Source: JAGVGT01 sp963807225 (GTDB taxonomy: Bacteria > Desulfobacterota > Desulfobulbia > Desulfobulbales > JAGXFP01). Taken from it: a stretch of DNA of 64,000 bases. Where the stretch lies: positions 186,001 through 250,000 of the forward strand of contig CAWEAD010000005.1 of the NCBI GenBank assembly GCA_963807225.1, read 5' to 3'. The notes under the pieces are model-generated. The model had not been told where the DNA came from, did not search any database, and worked only from the letters and a program-made list of their open reading frames with translations. Numbering within the stretch: the stretch's first letter is position 1; each line of letters starts with the position of its first letter. A program made the translations under genes and the position numbers. Below, piece by piece: positions 16,714 to 25,335 of this stretch.

Positions 16714-17058
16714 TCAGGAGGCCATCTTGGCGATCTGGCTGAAGGCTTGCGGATCAAGAATGGCGAGGTTGGACAACACCTTACGATCCAATTCTACCCC
16801 GGCCTTGGTCAGTCCACCTATCAGCTTGCTGTAGGAAAGACCATTCAGGCGGGCACCGGCGTTGATCCGGGCGATCCACAACTTGCGGAAATCACGTTTG
16901 CGGGACCGGCGGTCACGATAGGCGTATACCAAAGCACGATCGACCGCCTCGGAAGCGGTCCGGATCAGACGGCTACGCGCACCGATATAACCACTGGCCA
17001 TCTTCAGAACTTTTTTTCTCCGTTGACGCGCCTTGAATCCGCGTTTTACTCTAGGCAT
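16714..17058 (-). CDS. rplT: 50S ribosomal protein L20
   Basis: A 114-residue protein with the L20 pattern RVKRGFKARQRRKKVLKMAS at the basic N-terminus and FRKLWIARINAGARLNGLSY. The start has a strong AAGGAGAAGAAG site. L20 binds 23S rRNA early in assembly and in several bacteria represses the infC-rpmI-rplT operon. A hairpin with a T-run precedes the gene. Confidence 0.97.
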   Translation of the reverse strand: MPRVKRGFKARQRRKKVLKMASGYIGARSRLIRTASEAVDRALVYAYRDRRSRKRDFRKLWIARINAGARLNGLSYSKLIGGLTKAGVELDRKVLSNLAILDPQAFSQIAKMAS

Positions 17059-17074
17059 CTTCTTCTCCTTGCCA

Positions 17075-17101
17075 CAAAAAACGGCCTGCCTGGCAGGCCT
17101 T
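17075..17101 (-). terminator. Attenuator-like hairpin between rpmI and rplT
   Basis: On the minus strand GGCCTGCC pairs with GGCAGGCC and is followed by GTTTTTT. It sits inside the operon, immediately before the rplT ribosome site. It should give partial termination or a structure through which L20 regulates its own synthesis. Confidence 0.65.
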
Positions 17102-17149
17102 TGATTAATTCATCAATGGATCTTGGCGACCAGCAATCGCCGGATCTGT

Positions 17150-17347
17150 TCACATATAAGGCAGCAACTTGCGGACGGACTTCATGTTGGCCGAATCGAC
17201 CCCCTCAGCCAACCGTAGACCGCGCTTACGCTTGGTGCTCTTCGAGGTTAGAATGTGGCTGGCGAAAGCCTTGCGGCGCATGACCTTGCCGGTTCCGGTA
17301 ACTTTGAACCGCTTGGCGGCTCCCCTGTTGGTTTTCATTTTAGGCAT
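17150..17347 (-). CDS. rpmI: 50S ribosomal protein L35
   Basis: A 65-residue protein starting PKMKTNRGAAKRFKVTGTGK, the L35 signature, with the basic middle SKSTKRKRGLR. The start at 17347 has a GGGAG site; a longer frame upstream lacks one. It is located between infC and rplT as usual. Confidence 0.97.
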   Translation of the reverse strand: MPKMKTNRGAAKRFKVTGTGKVMRRKAFASHILTSKSTKRKRGLRLAEGVDSANMKSVRKLLPYM

Positions 17348-17381
17348 CGCAGTACTCCCATGCAATAAGTGGCGCCAAGTC

Positions 17382-17396
17382 CGGGCCTTAGGCCCG
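17382..17396. other. Small palindrome between infC and rpmI
   Basis: CGGGCC and GGCCCG flank TTA. It lies in the 107-base spacer between infC and rpmI and would form in the operon mRNA. A role in operon control is possible but there is no T-run. Confidence 0.3.
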
Positions 17397-17454
17397 AGCA
17401 GCGATCAAATACCCCTGTCAATTACAGCTAAGCCGCCCGAAGAGCTGGCGGTTA

Positions 17455-18003
17455 TTACTTCTTCTTGGGTCCGACAAACATCGACATCTGTCGGCCTTCC
17501 ATCTTGGGTGTTTGCAGGATCTCGGCCACATCGGTCAGCGCTTCACCAACCTTCTGCAGAACTTCAATCCCGATGGTGTCGGCGTACACTATCTCACGGC
17601 CACGGAAGCGCAAAGTGATCTTGACCTTGTTGTTCTGCTCGAGAAACTTCCTGATATTCTTGATCTTGAAATCCAGATCGTGCTTCTCGGTCTTAGGTCG
17701 GAGCTTGATCTCCTTAATTTCGATCACGCTCTGCTTCTTCTTGGCCTCCTGCTGCTTCTTGTTCAACTCGTACCGGTATTTGCCGTAATCCATGATCCGG
17801 CAGACCGGCGGCTCGGCCGTCGGAGAAACCTCAACCAGATCCAGACCGGCCTCCTCGGCCAGCTTCAAAGCCACCGCCACCGGTTCAATCCCAAGTTGAT
17901 TACCCTCGGCTCCGATGACCCGGACATTCTCGCAAGTGATCTGGTCGTTGATCCTGGCCCTGACCTCCTTGCCGGTCTCAGCTACCTTTTTCCGTCCTTT
18001 AAT
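17455..18003 (-). CDS. infC: Translation initiation factor IF-3 (ATT start)
   Basis: A 182-residue IF-3. The N-domain has EVRARINDQITCENVRVIGA and the linker and C-domain have RPKTEKHDLDFKIKNIRKFL and RGREIVYADTIG. The best start is ATT at 18003, seven bases behind GGGAGGT. An upstream ATG exists but would add residues unlike IF-3 and bury this ribosome site. Rare ATT/ATA starts are characteristic of infC because IF-3 itself discriminates against them, giving autoregulation. Confidence 0.95.
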   Translation of the reverse strand: MKGRKKVAETGKEVRARINDQITCENVRVIGAEGNQLGIEPVAVALKLAEEAGLDLVEVSPTAEPPVCRIMDYGKYRYELNKKQQEAKKKQSVIEIKEIKLRPKTEKHDLDFKIKNIRKFLEQNNKVKITLRFRGREIVYADTIGIEVLQKVGEALTDVAEILQTPKMEGRQMSMFVGPKKK

Positions 18004-18107
18004 ACCCCTACCTCCCGAGCATGCGTTGGTTGAAAGCAAAAGCAGCTGCTATCCATAGCATATAAGCTTATGGTTTTTCAACATTTTTACACGACAACAC
18101 AAATTTC

Positions 18108-20046
18108 TTAGTCGGCCAGGCTTTTCTCCGCCGCACTCTGTTGCCTGACCATCTCGGCGAATTCAGCCACCGCCATAGGCGGCAGGTTCTGGCCGTCGCG
18201 CTGGCGCACCGTGACCTGCCCCGCTTCCATCTCCTTGTCGCCAATGATCAGCATGTAAGGAATTTTCTGGAGCTGGGCCTCGCGGATTTTATAATTGAGC
18301 TTTTCGTTGCGCAGATCCTTTTCCACCCGCACCCCAAGTCCTCGCAGCTCCCGGTAAACCTGCTCACCGTAGTCGAGTTGGGAATCGGTTATGTTCATCA
18401 GCCGCGCCTGGACCGGAGCCAACCAGATCGGAAAAGCTCCGGCGTAATGCTCGATCAGCACCCCGAAGAAACGCTCCAGCGAACCCATCAGAGCCCGGTG
18501 AATCATGATCGGCCGATGGTCCTGATCGTCTGCCCCGGTATAGCTGATGGCAAAACGTTCCGGCAGGTTGAAGTCAACCTGGATGGTGGAACACTGCCAG
18601 GAACGCCCCAGGACGTCCTTGATCTTAATGTCGATCTTAGGGCCGTAAAAAACCCCTTCGCCGGGATCTATTTCAAAGACCAGCCCCTTCTTCTCCAGGG
18701 CCAGCTTCAAAGCCTCGGTGGCCTGCTCCCAGTTCTCGTCGCTGCCCACGTATTTCTCGGGCCTGGTCGAAAGATAGATATCGTAGTGGTCGAAACCGAA
18801 CATCCGCAGAATGCGTAAATTCAGATCGAGGATATTGAAGATTTCTTCTTCCAACTGATCCGGCCGGCAGAAGATGTGGGCATCGTCCTGGGTGAACCCG
18901 CGAACCCGCATAAGGCCATGCAGAGCGCCGGTCTTTTCGTAACGATAAACGGTGCCCAACTCGCACCAGCGGATCGGAAACTCGCGATAGCTCCGCTTCT
19001 TGGTATTGTAAATGGCGATATGGAAAGGGCAGTTCATCGGCTTGAGCTGGTAGCTGACCTCATCGATCTCCATGGCGGCATACATGTTTTCGCCGTAGAA
19101 ATCGAGATGTCCGCTGGTCTTCCATAGATCGCGTCGGGCGATATGCGGAGTGTAGAGCAGCTCGTAATCGTGCCGGTAATGCTCCTCGCGCCACTGGTCT
19201 TCGATCAGTTTGCGCATCATGGCGCCCTTGGGCTGCCAGAGGATCAGGCCTGGGCCGATCTGGTCCTGAATGGTGAAGAGTTCCAGTTCACGGCCCAGCT
19301 TGCGATGATCGCGCTTCCTGGCCTCTTCGAGCTTCTCCAGGTATTCCTTGAGATCCCTGGCATTGGCGAAGGCGGTACCATAGATGCGCTGCAACATTGG
19401 GCGCTTCTCGTCACCCCGCCAGTAGGCCCCGGCCAGCCGGGTTAGCTTGTAGGCCTGCAGGAGGCCAGCTGTGGGGCACGTGCGGCCCGCGACAGAGGTC
19501 GGTGAACTCTCCGACCTGGTAAAGGCTGACTGAGTCGGCTTCAATCTCGTCGAGGATTTCCAGCTTGTAGTTCTGGTTCTGCCCGGCGAACAATTCCCGA
19601 GCCTCGGCCAGGCTGACGCTCCGCCGAATGAAGGGTAAGGCCCCCCCGGTCAGCTGCTGCATCCGGGTCTCGATCTTCTCCAAGTCATCCGGCGTGAAGG
19701 GCTCGGAGCGGTCAAAATCGTAATAGAACCCGTCCTCGATGGCCGGACCGATAGCCACCTTGACCTCGGGGCCGAAGAGATCAAGCACCGCGTGCGCCAT
19801 CAGATGTGCGCAACTGTGCCGCAGAATCTCAAGCCCGGCGGGAGAATCGGCCGAAACCGGCTCGATTTCCAGATCGGCTTCCACCGGGGTCGACAGGTCG
19901 AACAAATCTCCGTCAGCCCGGTAAGCCACCATCTGCTTACGCTGCTTATTGGAAACCAGCTCCTTCAGCGCCTCAACCAGCGGGGTGCCTACCGGAACCA
20001 TGGTTTTCTTGTCGGCCCCGAGCAGGGCTACAGTGCAATCAGCCAT
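18108..20046 (-). CDS. thrS: Threonyl-tRNA synthetase (one frameshift)
   Basis: Two overlapping frames together give a full ThrS of about 645 residues. Frame one has the TGS domain, the editing domain (HSCAHLMAHAVLDLFG) and ends in LCRGPHVP. Frame two resumes with LLQAYKLTRLAGAYWRGDEK and contains the class II motifs (MNCPFHIAIY, RVRGFTQDDAHIFC) and the anticodon-binding domain. An extra C in the CCCC run at 19473-19476 explains the break. The gene is essential and the rest is conserved, so an assembly error is probable. It heads the infC operon. Confidence 0.93.
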
Positions 20047-20175
20047 CTATTAAATCGAATCCGTCCCTTGGGAATAAAAAAAAATAAGCACATTGGCCGC
20101 GCCAACCTGCCTATACTTCCACCTGGTGTTACCACCGGGCGACCAATCAACAGTTCTGGGAACCAGGGCAAAAAA

Positions 20176-20252
20176 TGGTAGGCACGGGCGGATTCGAACC
20201 GCCGACCTCTTGCGTGTCGAGCAAGCGCTCTAACCAACTGAGCTACGCGCCT
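20176..20252 (-). tRNA. tRNA-Val (anticodon GAC) with C at position 33
   Basis: A 77-base cloverleaf with encoded CCA. Acceptor arms are AGGCGCG and CGTGCCT (one G-T pair), the D-arm is GCTC...GAGC and the T-arm is GGCGG/CCGCC. The anticodon stem CTTGC/GCAAG encloses TCGACAC, giving anticodon GAC for valine. Position 33 is C where U is almost universal. Confidence 0.88.
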
Positions 20253-20517
20253 ATCTGGTAAAAAAACGGGCTGGACCGAGACAATCTCCAGCCGTCTAAG
20301 TCATTTTTACTGAACGGCAACCAAATAACAGCAATCTCTTTCCCTGTCAAGGACAAATCCACCATGCCGACAGAATTCAAACATCCGATCCAAGTCCGAA
20401 ACATCCCCGATAAAATCTGTCTGCCAGGCACGCTCAGCCCGGGAATTCCTTCGTCTTCCCCGCTCAGTCGGAAAGGCGAATTCGCATCTAAATCACCACA
20501 TCTTGGACCGCAGGTTT

Positions 20518-21117
20518 TCAGGTCTCTTTACGGGACTCGATAGCCCTGGCCAAGGTCAACTCGTCGGCGTATTTGATATCCATGCCCATGGGAATACCGC
20601 AGGCCAACCGGGTGATCTTGACCGGCAGACGTTGCAGCCGGCTGACCAGATACGCGGCCGTGGCCTCGCCGGGCACCGTTGAACTGGTGGCGATCAGCAC
20701 CTCGCCGTCTCCCAGTTTACGTACCCGTTCCAGGAGCGCGCCGATTTTGATTTCTTCGGGCCCGATCCCGTCCATGGGCGATAAGACCCCGTGCAGGATG
20801 TGATACTGGCCCTTGAAATAACCGGTCTTCTCGATGGCCATCAGATCGGCCGGTTCCTCCACCACGCAGATCAGGCGCGAGTCACGGACCGGGTCGCCAC
20901 AAATGCCGCAGGGGTCAGATTCCGAGAAAGCGAAACAATTGGAGCAGAGGTTGATCGACTCATGCAGCGTCGCCAGATCCCGGGCCAGATCCCGGGCCTC
21001 GGCCTCCGGCCGCCGCAGAATATGCAGGGCCAGGCGGGTGGCGGTTTTGCGGCCGATGCCGGGCAACCGGTTGAGACTCTCGATCAGCCGGGCCAGAGCC
21101 GGCGGCACCACGTTCAT
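20518..21117 (-). CDS. recR: Recombination mediator RecR
   Basis: A 199-residue protein of the RecFOR pathway, which loads RecA on gapped DNA. It has a helix-hairpin-helix (LNRLPGIGRKTATRLALHIL), a four-cysteine zinc finger (CSNCFAFSESDPCGICGD) and a Toprim domain (LICVVEEPADLMAIEKTGY). It follows ebfC by 11 bases in the conserved order dnaX-ebfC-recR. Confidence 0.97.
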   Translation of the reverse strand: MNVVPPALARLIESLNRLPGIGRKTATRLALHILRRPEAEARDLARDLATLHESINLCSNCFAFSESDPCGICGDPVRDSRLICVVEEPADLMAIEKTGYFKGQYHILHGVLSPMDGIGPEEIKIGALLERVRKLGDGEVLIATSSTVPGEATAAYLVSRLQRLPVKITRLACGIPMGMDIKYADELTLARAIESRKET

Positions 21118-21128
21118 CGGCGCTGCTA

Positions 21129-21437
21129 CTAAAAAAGTCCGGGGAGGTTGAGTCCCCCGGTTAATTTACCCATCTCGGCCCGGGATTCATCGCGGGCCTC
21201 CCGCAGGGCGGCATTGACAGCCGCCAGCACCAGATCGCGCACCATCTGCGGGTCGTTGCCGGCCAGGATCTCCGGTTCGATCGTCAGGTCGATCAGCTCA
21301 CCCCGGCCATTGACCGTGGCGCTGACCATGCCGCCGCCGGCCCGGGCCGAGAACTTCCTTCCGGCCAACTGCTCCTGAACGGTCTGCAGCTTCTCCTGGA
21401 AGGCTTGGGCCTGCTTGAGTATCTGCTGGATGTCCAT
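21129..21437 (-). CDS. ebfC: YbaB/EbfC nucleoid-associated protein
   Basis: A small DNA-binding protein of 102 residues: an N-terminal coiled coil (DIQQILKQAQAFQEKLQTVQ) and the family core GGGMVSATVNGRGELIDLTI. The ATG at 21437 overlaps the dnaX stop by one base and has a GAGGAGGA site; a GTG just before it is a less likely start. Translation is probably coupled to dnaX. Confidence 0.94.
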   Translation of the reverse strand: MDIQQILKQAQAFQEKLQTVQEQLAGRKFSARAGGGMVSATVNGRGELIDLTIEPEILAGNDPQMVRDLVLAAVNAALREARDESRAEMGKLTGGLNLPGLF

Positions 21438-23233
21438 CACTCCTCCTCGCCGGTTTCGTCTTGCACCACGCGGCTCCGGGGACCGGTCCGCACGTTGACC
21501 ACCTGCCCGCCGAAGATGTCGGCGGTCATCTGCACCAAGGGGTCGTTGGTCAAAACTCTGCGTTCCTCTTGGGGCGAGCCCTCAACGCCATCGGCGTCGG
21601 CCGCTCCGTCGCGCCCCTTGATCCGGACGATCAATTCCCTTTGGAAGAAATCCTGGGCGAATTCGGTCAGGATCTTGTGATTATCCGTTTGTTGCAGAAC
21701 CACGGCATCGGATATGTTTTCATACTTGAGCAGCAATTCGTGATCCTGCTCTCTAACGCTGACGCACATCTTCAAAATGGGCGCCAGCCATTTTTTCCTT
21801 TCCTTGACATACTCGATAAACTCCGGCCAATCACGGCGAACATCGCGCCCGACCTCGATTGAGCTAATAGTCCGGGGCGAGGAAGCCCCGGCATATTCGG
21901 CCGGTGACTCGGCCGTCGGCACCGCCACGATTCCCGGATTTGTGTCTTTCGATTCGCCGACTTTGGGCTGCGGGCTTGCCACCGCCACGGAATCCTTGGT
22001 GGTTGCCGATACTCCGGCCGGAGCACTGGGGGGAGCAATGGCCGCCGCATTGCTTGCTTCGGAGTCTGTTCCCCTGACCGGACCACCGGGTCCAGTGCGC
22101 AAAAGATCGTCGACCCGGGCCAGCAATCGGGCTACCGGCACGACTTCGCCGGCCTGAACCGCTCGGGCCAGGATCATCTCCAGGACCAGGCGCGGCTGCG
22201 GCGCGTACTGCATTTCGGAGCTGCCCCGCATCAACTGCTCCAAAAGTCGGTACAAGGTCTCGGCCTGATGGCTTCCGGCCAACTCACTGAGTTCGGCCAG
22301 TTCCCGGTCGGAAACGTCCAGCAGTTTGGCGGGGTCCTTGACCACCCGGGCAATGACCAGGCTCCGGACAAAGTAGAGGAGGTCGGCCAGGAAACGTTTC
22401 AAGTCGGCGCCGGCGGCGCAGACCTGATCGAGGATCTCCAAAGCCGTCCCCACCTCGCCGGCCAGCAGCGCCGCGGCCAAACGGGTGTAAACCTGCCGGT
22501 CGACCAGGCCCAGGACCTCGCGAACGTCCTCATCGGTCATTTTGGTGTCGCCGAAAGAGAAGACCTGATCGAGCAGGCTCAAGCCGTCCCGGACGCTGCC
22601 GGAAGCCTCCCGGACAATCATTTCCAGGGCGGCGGGGGAAATCTCCACCCCTTCGGCCGCGGCAATTCGGGAGAAATGGTTCTGCAGCTCCCGGAAAGAC
22701 ACCCTTTTCAACTCGTAGCGCTGACAGCGCGAGAGGATGGTCACCGGAATCTTGTGCGGCTCGGTGGTGGCGAACATAAAGAGCACGTGGGCCGGCGGCT
22801 CCTCCAGGGTCTTCAACAGGGCGTTGAAGGCCTCGGCCGTGAGCATGTGCACTTCATCGATGATAATGATCTTGTAACGACCCTTGCTGGGCAGAAAGCG
22901 GATATTTTCCTTGAGATCGCGAATTTCCTGGATGCCGCGGTTGGAAGCGCCGTCGATTTCGTGCAGGTCGATAGCGTTGCCGGCGGTGATTTCTCGGCAG
23001 GAGTCGCAGGAATTGCAGGGGCGGTCAGCCTCCGGCCCGCTGCAGTTCAAGGCCTTGGCCATGATCCGGGCCAGAGTGGTTTTGCCGACCCCACGCACCC
23101 CGGAAAAGAGCATGGCGTGAGGGACCCGCTGACGCCGCAAAGCGTTGCGCAGAATTTTGACTATCGGCCCTTGACCGACAACCTGATCAAAATCCTGTGG
23201 GCGCCATTTTCTGGCCAGAACTAAATAGGACAT
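21437..23233 (-). CDS. dnaX: DNA polymerase III subunits gamma/tau
   Basis: A 598-residue clamp-loader ATPase starting SYLVLARKWRPQDFDQVVGQ. Walker A is GVRGVGKTTLARIMAKALNC, the four zinc cysteines are in CSGPEADRPCNSCDSC, and the DExx box is IIIIDEVHML with the sensor region ATTEPHKIP. A low-complexity proline/alanine linker near residues 390-480 precedes the tau C-terminus. The frame is open upstream of 23233, but those residues do not match the family. No strong ribosome site precedes the chosen ATG. Confidence 0.96.
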   Translation of the reverse strand: MSYLVLARKWRPQDFDQVVGQGPIVKILRNALRRQRVPHAMLFSGVRGVGKTTLARIMAKALNCSGPEADRPCNSCDSCREITAGNAIDLHEIDGASNRGIQEIRDLKENIRFLPSKGRYKIIIIDEVHMLTAEAFNALLKTLEEPPAHVLFMFATTEPHKIPVTILSRCQRYELKRVSFRELQNHFSRIAAAEGVEISPAALEMIVREASGSVRDGLSLLDQVFSFGDTKMTDEDVREVLGLVDRQVYTRLAAALLAGEVGTALEILDQVCAAGADLKRFLADLLYFVRSLVIARVVKDPAKLLDVSDRELAELSELAGSHQAETLYRLLEQLMRGSSEMQYAPQPRLVLEMILARAVQAGEVVPVARLLARVDDLLRTGPGGPVRGTDSEASNAAAIAPPSAPAGVSATTKDSVAVASPQPKVGESKDTNPGIVAVPTAESPAEYAGASSPRTISSIEVGRDVRRDWPEFIEYVKERKKWLAPILKMCVSVREQDHELLLKYENISDAVVLQQTDNHKILTEFAQDFFQRELIVRIKGRDGAADADGVEGSPQEERRVLTNDPLVQMTADIFGGQVVNVRTGPRSRVVQDETGEEE

Positions 23234-23282
23234 GGAGAGGTCGACATAATGATTTATACCAGTCGCACCCGCTTGAAAAAAT

Positions 23283-23384
23283 GATAGCCGGGCACCCCTG
23301 CAACACAAAAAGGTGGTCGCTACCGTTGCTTCCTTCCGGACCTGGCGGGGTTCGCGAGCCTTTCTTGCGCAGGACCCGGCTATC
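23283..23384 (-). ncRNA. ffs: Signal recognition particle 4.5S RNA
   Basis: The minus strand has the conserved apical core CAGGTCCGGAAGGAAGCAAC, the tetraloop and symmetric loop bound by Ffh. Outer arms GATAGCCGGGTCCTGCGCAA and the complementary GTTGCAGGGGTGCCCGGCTATC (shown in part: GGTGCCCGGCTATC) close a hairpin of about 102 bases. It lies between tRNA-Ser and dnaX, a common bacterial order. Confidence 0.95.
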
Positions 23385-23438
23385 AAACCAGACCGTCCGC
23401 CCCGGTTTTACAACCTGGGCGAATCGGGGGTTATCTGC

Positions 23439-23526
23439 TGGCGGAGAAGGTGGGATTCGAACCCACGGTACGTTGCCGCACACACGCGTTCCAGGCGTGC
23501 ACCTTCAGCCACTCGGTCACCTCTCC
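23439..23526 (-). tRNA. tRNA-Ser (anticodon GGA)
   Basis: A class II tRNA of 88 bases with encoded GCCA. Acceptor arms are GGAGAGG and CTTCTCC. The anticodon stem CACGC/GCGTG encloses CTGGAAC, giving GGA (codons UCC/UCU). The long variable arm TGTGCGGCAACGTAC is typical of serine tRNA. Confidence 0.95.
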
Positions 23527-23712
23527 GCTGTACTGGCTATACAATGTCCATCTCGTTGCCGGGATGGACATTAAATATAAAAGAGCTGCCGGCCGAACCG
23601 GCAAAACCGGTAATATATCGAGTGCCGTCGGAAAATGACAGAAAAATCTACTCACCTTTCCATAATAGTTGAAAGGTCAGGGGCGGCAAGCCTTTGGCGT
23701 ACCGCGGCGAGC

Positions 23713-24192
23713 TTAAGCGCGGTTCAAACGCCGCTCCCGGAAAAATTTCTGCAGCAGACCGGCCGCTTCCTCGGCCAATACTCCGCCGGTCACCAGAAAA
23801 CGATGATTGAGCAAACCGTCGGTGCCTACCTGATAAAGACTGGAAACCCCTCCCCCCTTGGGGTCAGTGGCGCCGTGGACCACCCGCGCCAGACGGGCGT
23901 GAACCATGGCCCCGGCGCACATCACGCACGGCTCCAGGGTAACATAGATAGTACAGCCGCTGAGCCGGTAATTCCGCAGGATCCGGGAACCCTCGCGTAG
24001 GACCAGGATCTCGGCGTGGCCCAGTGGATCGTTATGCTCGATGGTCCGATTTCCGGCCCTGGCCAGCAGCTGCCCGGCTGCGTCAACCAGCACCGCACCC
24101 ACCGGCACTTCACCCCGGACCGCGGCCGCCCGGGCTTCGGCCAGAGCCAGATGCATAAAATGTTCGTCCGTCTCCAGGCCGTTCGGTTTCAC
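23713..24192 (-). CDS. tadA: tRNA adenosine(34) deaminase
   Basis: A 159-residue zinc deaminase that converts A34 of tRNA-Arg(ACG) to inosine. The catalytic HAE motif is in GHAEILVLREGS and the zinc cysteines are in PCVMCAGAMVHARL. The start is GTG at 24192, eight bases behind GGAG, and only a few bases behind the stop of the thioredoxin-reductase-like gene, so the two are co-transcribed. Confidence 0.95.
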   Translation of the reverse strand: MKPNGLETDEHFMHLALAEARAAAVRGEVPVGAVLVDAAGQLLARAGNRTIEHNDPLGHAEILVLREGSRILRNYRLSGCTIYVTLEPCVMCAGAMVHARLARVVHGATDPKGGGVSSLYQVGTDGLLNHRFLVTGGVLAEEAAGLLQKFFRERRLNRA

Positions 24193-24197
24193 GGCAA

Positions 24198-25118
24198 TTA
24201 CTCCCCAGGGGCGCTCTGCCTCTTTTTACGGGCGAAGGTGGCAGCCTCCATCCCGGCCACGCATCCCTCCCCCACCGCCTTGGCCATCTGGTATGGATGT
24301 CCGGCAATATCGCCGGCGGCGTAGATCCCCGGGATATTGGTAGCCTGCTTGCGGTCGGTGGCGATATGGGTAAATGTTTCACTGTCCATCATTACTCCGA
24401 CATTGACGGCCAGTTCCATCGCCCCTTTGGCGCCTAATTCGATAAAGACCCCTTCAACCTCAACCTTCCGGCCGTCCTCAAGGATTATCCCGGTCACCGC
24501 CTGCTCGCCGGTGATTTCCCTGACCCAGGCCCCGGCCCGCACCTCGACCTGGCTGGCGGCCAACCGTTCCGCCAGTTCGTCGCTGACCTTTAGTTCGTGG
24601 GTGATCAGATAAACCTGCGAGGCGTAACCGGTCAGGGTCAAGGCACCATCCACGGCGGCACTGCCGTCTCCGACTACCGCCACCCGGGCCTGGCGAAAGA
24701 AATTGGCGTCACAATCAACGCAATAACTGACGCCGCGACCAGCCAGTTCCTTTTCACCCGGCACCTTGAGTTTCTTGCGGGCGGTGCCGGTGGCGATGAT
24801 GACCGCCTGGGCCTGAAGTTCACGACTCTCAGTACGGACCGTGAAGAGATCGTCATCCTGCCCCAGGTGCAGAACATCCTCGGCCAGGATTACCGCCCCA
24901 AATTTCTTAACCTGCTCCAGACCCACGGCCAGCAGATCAACGCCGGAAGTCACCCCGGCCACACCCAGATAATTTTCGACATGGGCACTGGCGATGCTGC
25001 TTTGCTGCGACCGGCCCAAGACCACTACCGAGACCTTTTTCCGGGCGGCGTGCAACGCCGCCTGTAAACCGGCGGGGCCCGCCCCGATAATCAGCACGTC
25101 TACAGTTTCGCTGGTCAT
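24198..25118 (-). CDS. Thioredoxin-reductase-like FAD protein
   Basis: A 306-residue flavoprotein. The FAD dinucleotide fold is DVLIIGAGPAGLQAALHAAR, the NAD(P)H fold VAVVGDGSAAVDGALTL and the C-terminal FAD motif GIYAAGDIAGHPYQ. The redox pair is in SYCVDCDANFF; classical TrxB has CATCDGFF, so the CxxC is kept but its surroundings differ. The NAD(P)H loop differs from the usual G-G-D-S-A, so cofactor choice is open. It could be thioredoxin reductase or a related ferredoxin- or alternative-substrate enzyme. Confidence 0.85.
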   Translation of the reverse strand: MTSETVDVLIIGAGPAGLQAALHAARKKVSVVVLGRSQQSSIASAHVENYLGVAGVTSGVDLLAVGLEQVKKFGAVILAEDVLHLGQDDDLFTVRTESRELQAQAVIIATGTARKKLKVPGEKELAGRGVSYCVDCDANFFRQARVAVVGDGSAAVDGALTLTGYASQVYLITHELKVSDELAERLAASQVEVRAGAWVREITGEQAVTGIILEDGRKVEVEGVFIELGAKGAMELAVNVGVMMDSETFTHIATDRKQATNIPGIYAAGDIAGHPYQMAKAVGEGCVAGMEAATFARKKRQSAPGE

Positions 25119-25169
25119 GACAGATACTCCCTTTTTGAGTTTTACCTTCCCGGTCTTCGAGAGACTGTA

Positions 25170-25197
25170 TTTATAAATCTTAATGATAAAATGACAA
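25170..25197 (-). promoter_or_regulatory. Sigma-70-type promoter of the FAD protein-tadA unit
   Basis: TTGTCA and TATAAA are 16 bases apart on the minus strand, about 50 bases before the start at 25118. Confidence 0.5.
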
Positions 25198-25230
25198 CTG
25201 CCAAAACCCGAACCTTGCCGTCCGAAGATT

Positions 25231-25270
25231 GAAATACCACGGATAACCCTGGTGTTATCCGTGGTATTTC
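25231..25270. repeat. Perfect 17-bp inverted repeat between divergent genes
   Basis: GAAATACCACGGATAAC and its exact complement flank the 6-base loop CCTGGT. It lies between the divergent FAD protein and lipoprotein genes, so it cannot be a normal terminator for either. It may be an operator, a mobile palindrome or an mRNA element. Confidence 0.7.
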
Positions 25271-25335
25271 GCTATATTAACGAGAAAGAAAATCAATAAA
25301 TTTTCAACTAAAATATCATGCCAAAAGGTGAGACC

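Noticed and set aside
20047..20175. T-box or other leader before thrS
   Set aside because: The sequence lacks the T-box consensus and a matching specifier hairpin.
22268..23224. A 318-residue open frame on the plus strand
   Set aside because: Antisense to the conserved ATPase part of dnaX.
24198..25118. Calling the FAD protein trxB outright
   Set aside because: The CxxC surroundings (CVDCDAN) and the NAD(P)H loop differ from classical thioredoxin reductase, so only a family-level call is made.
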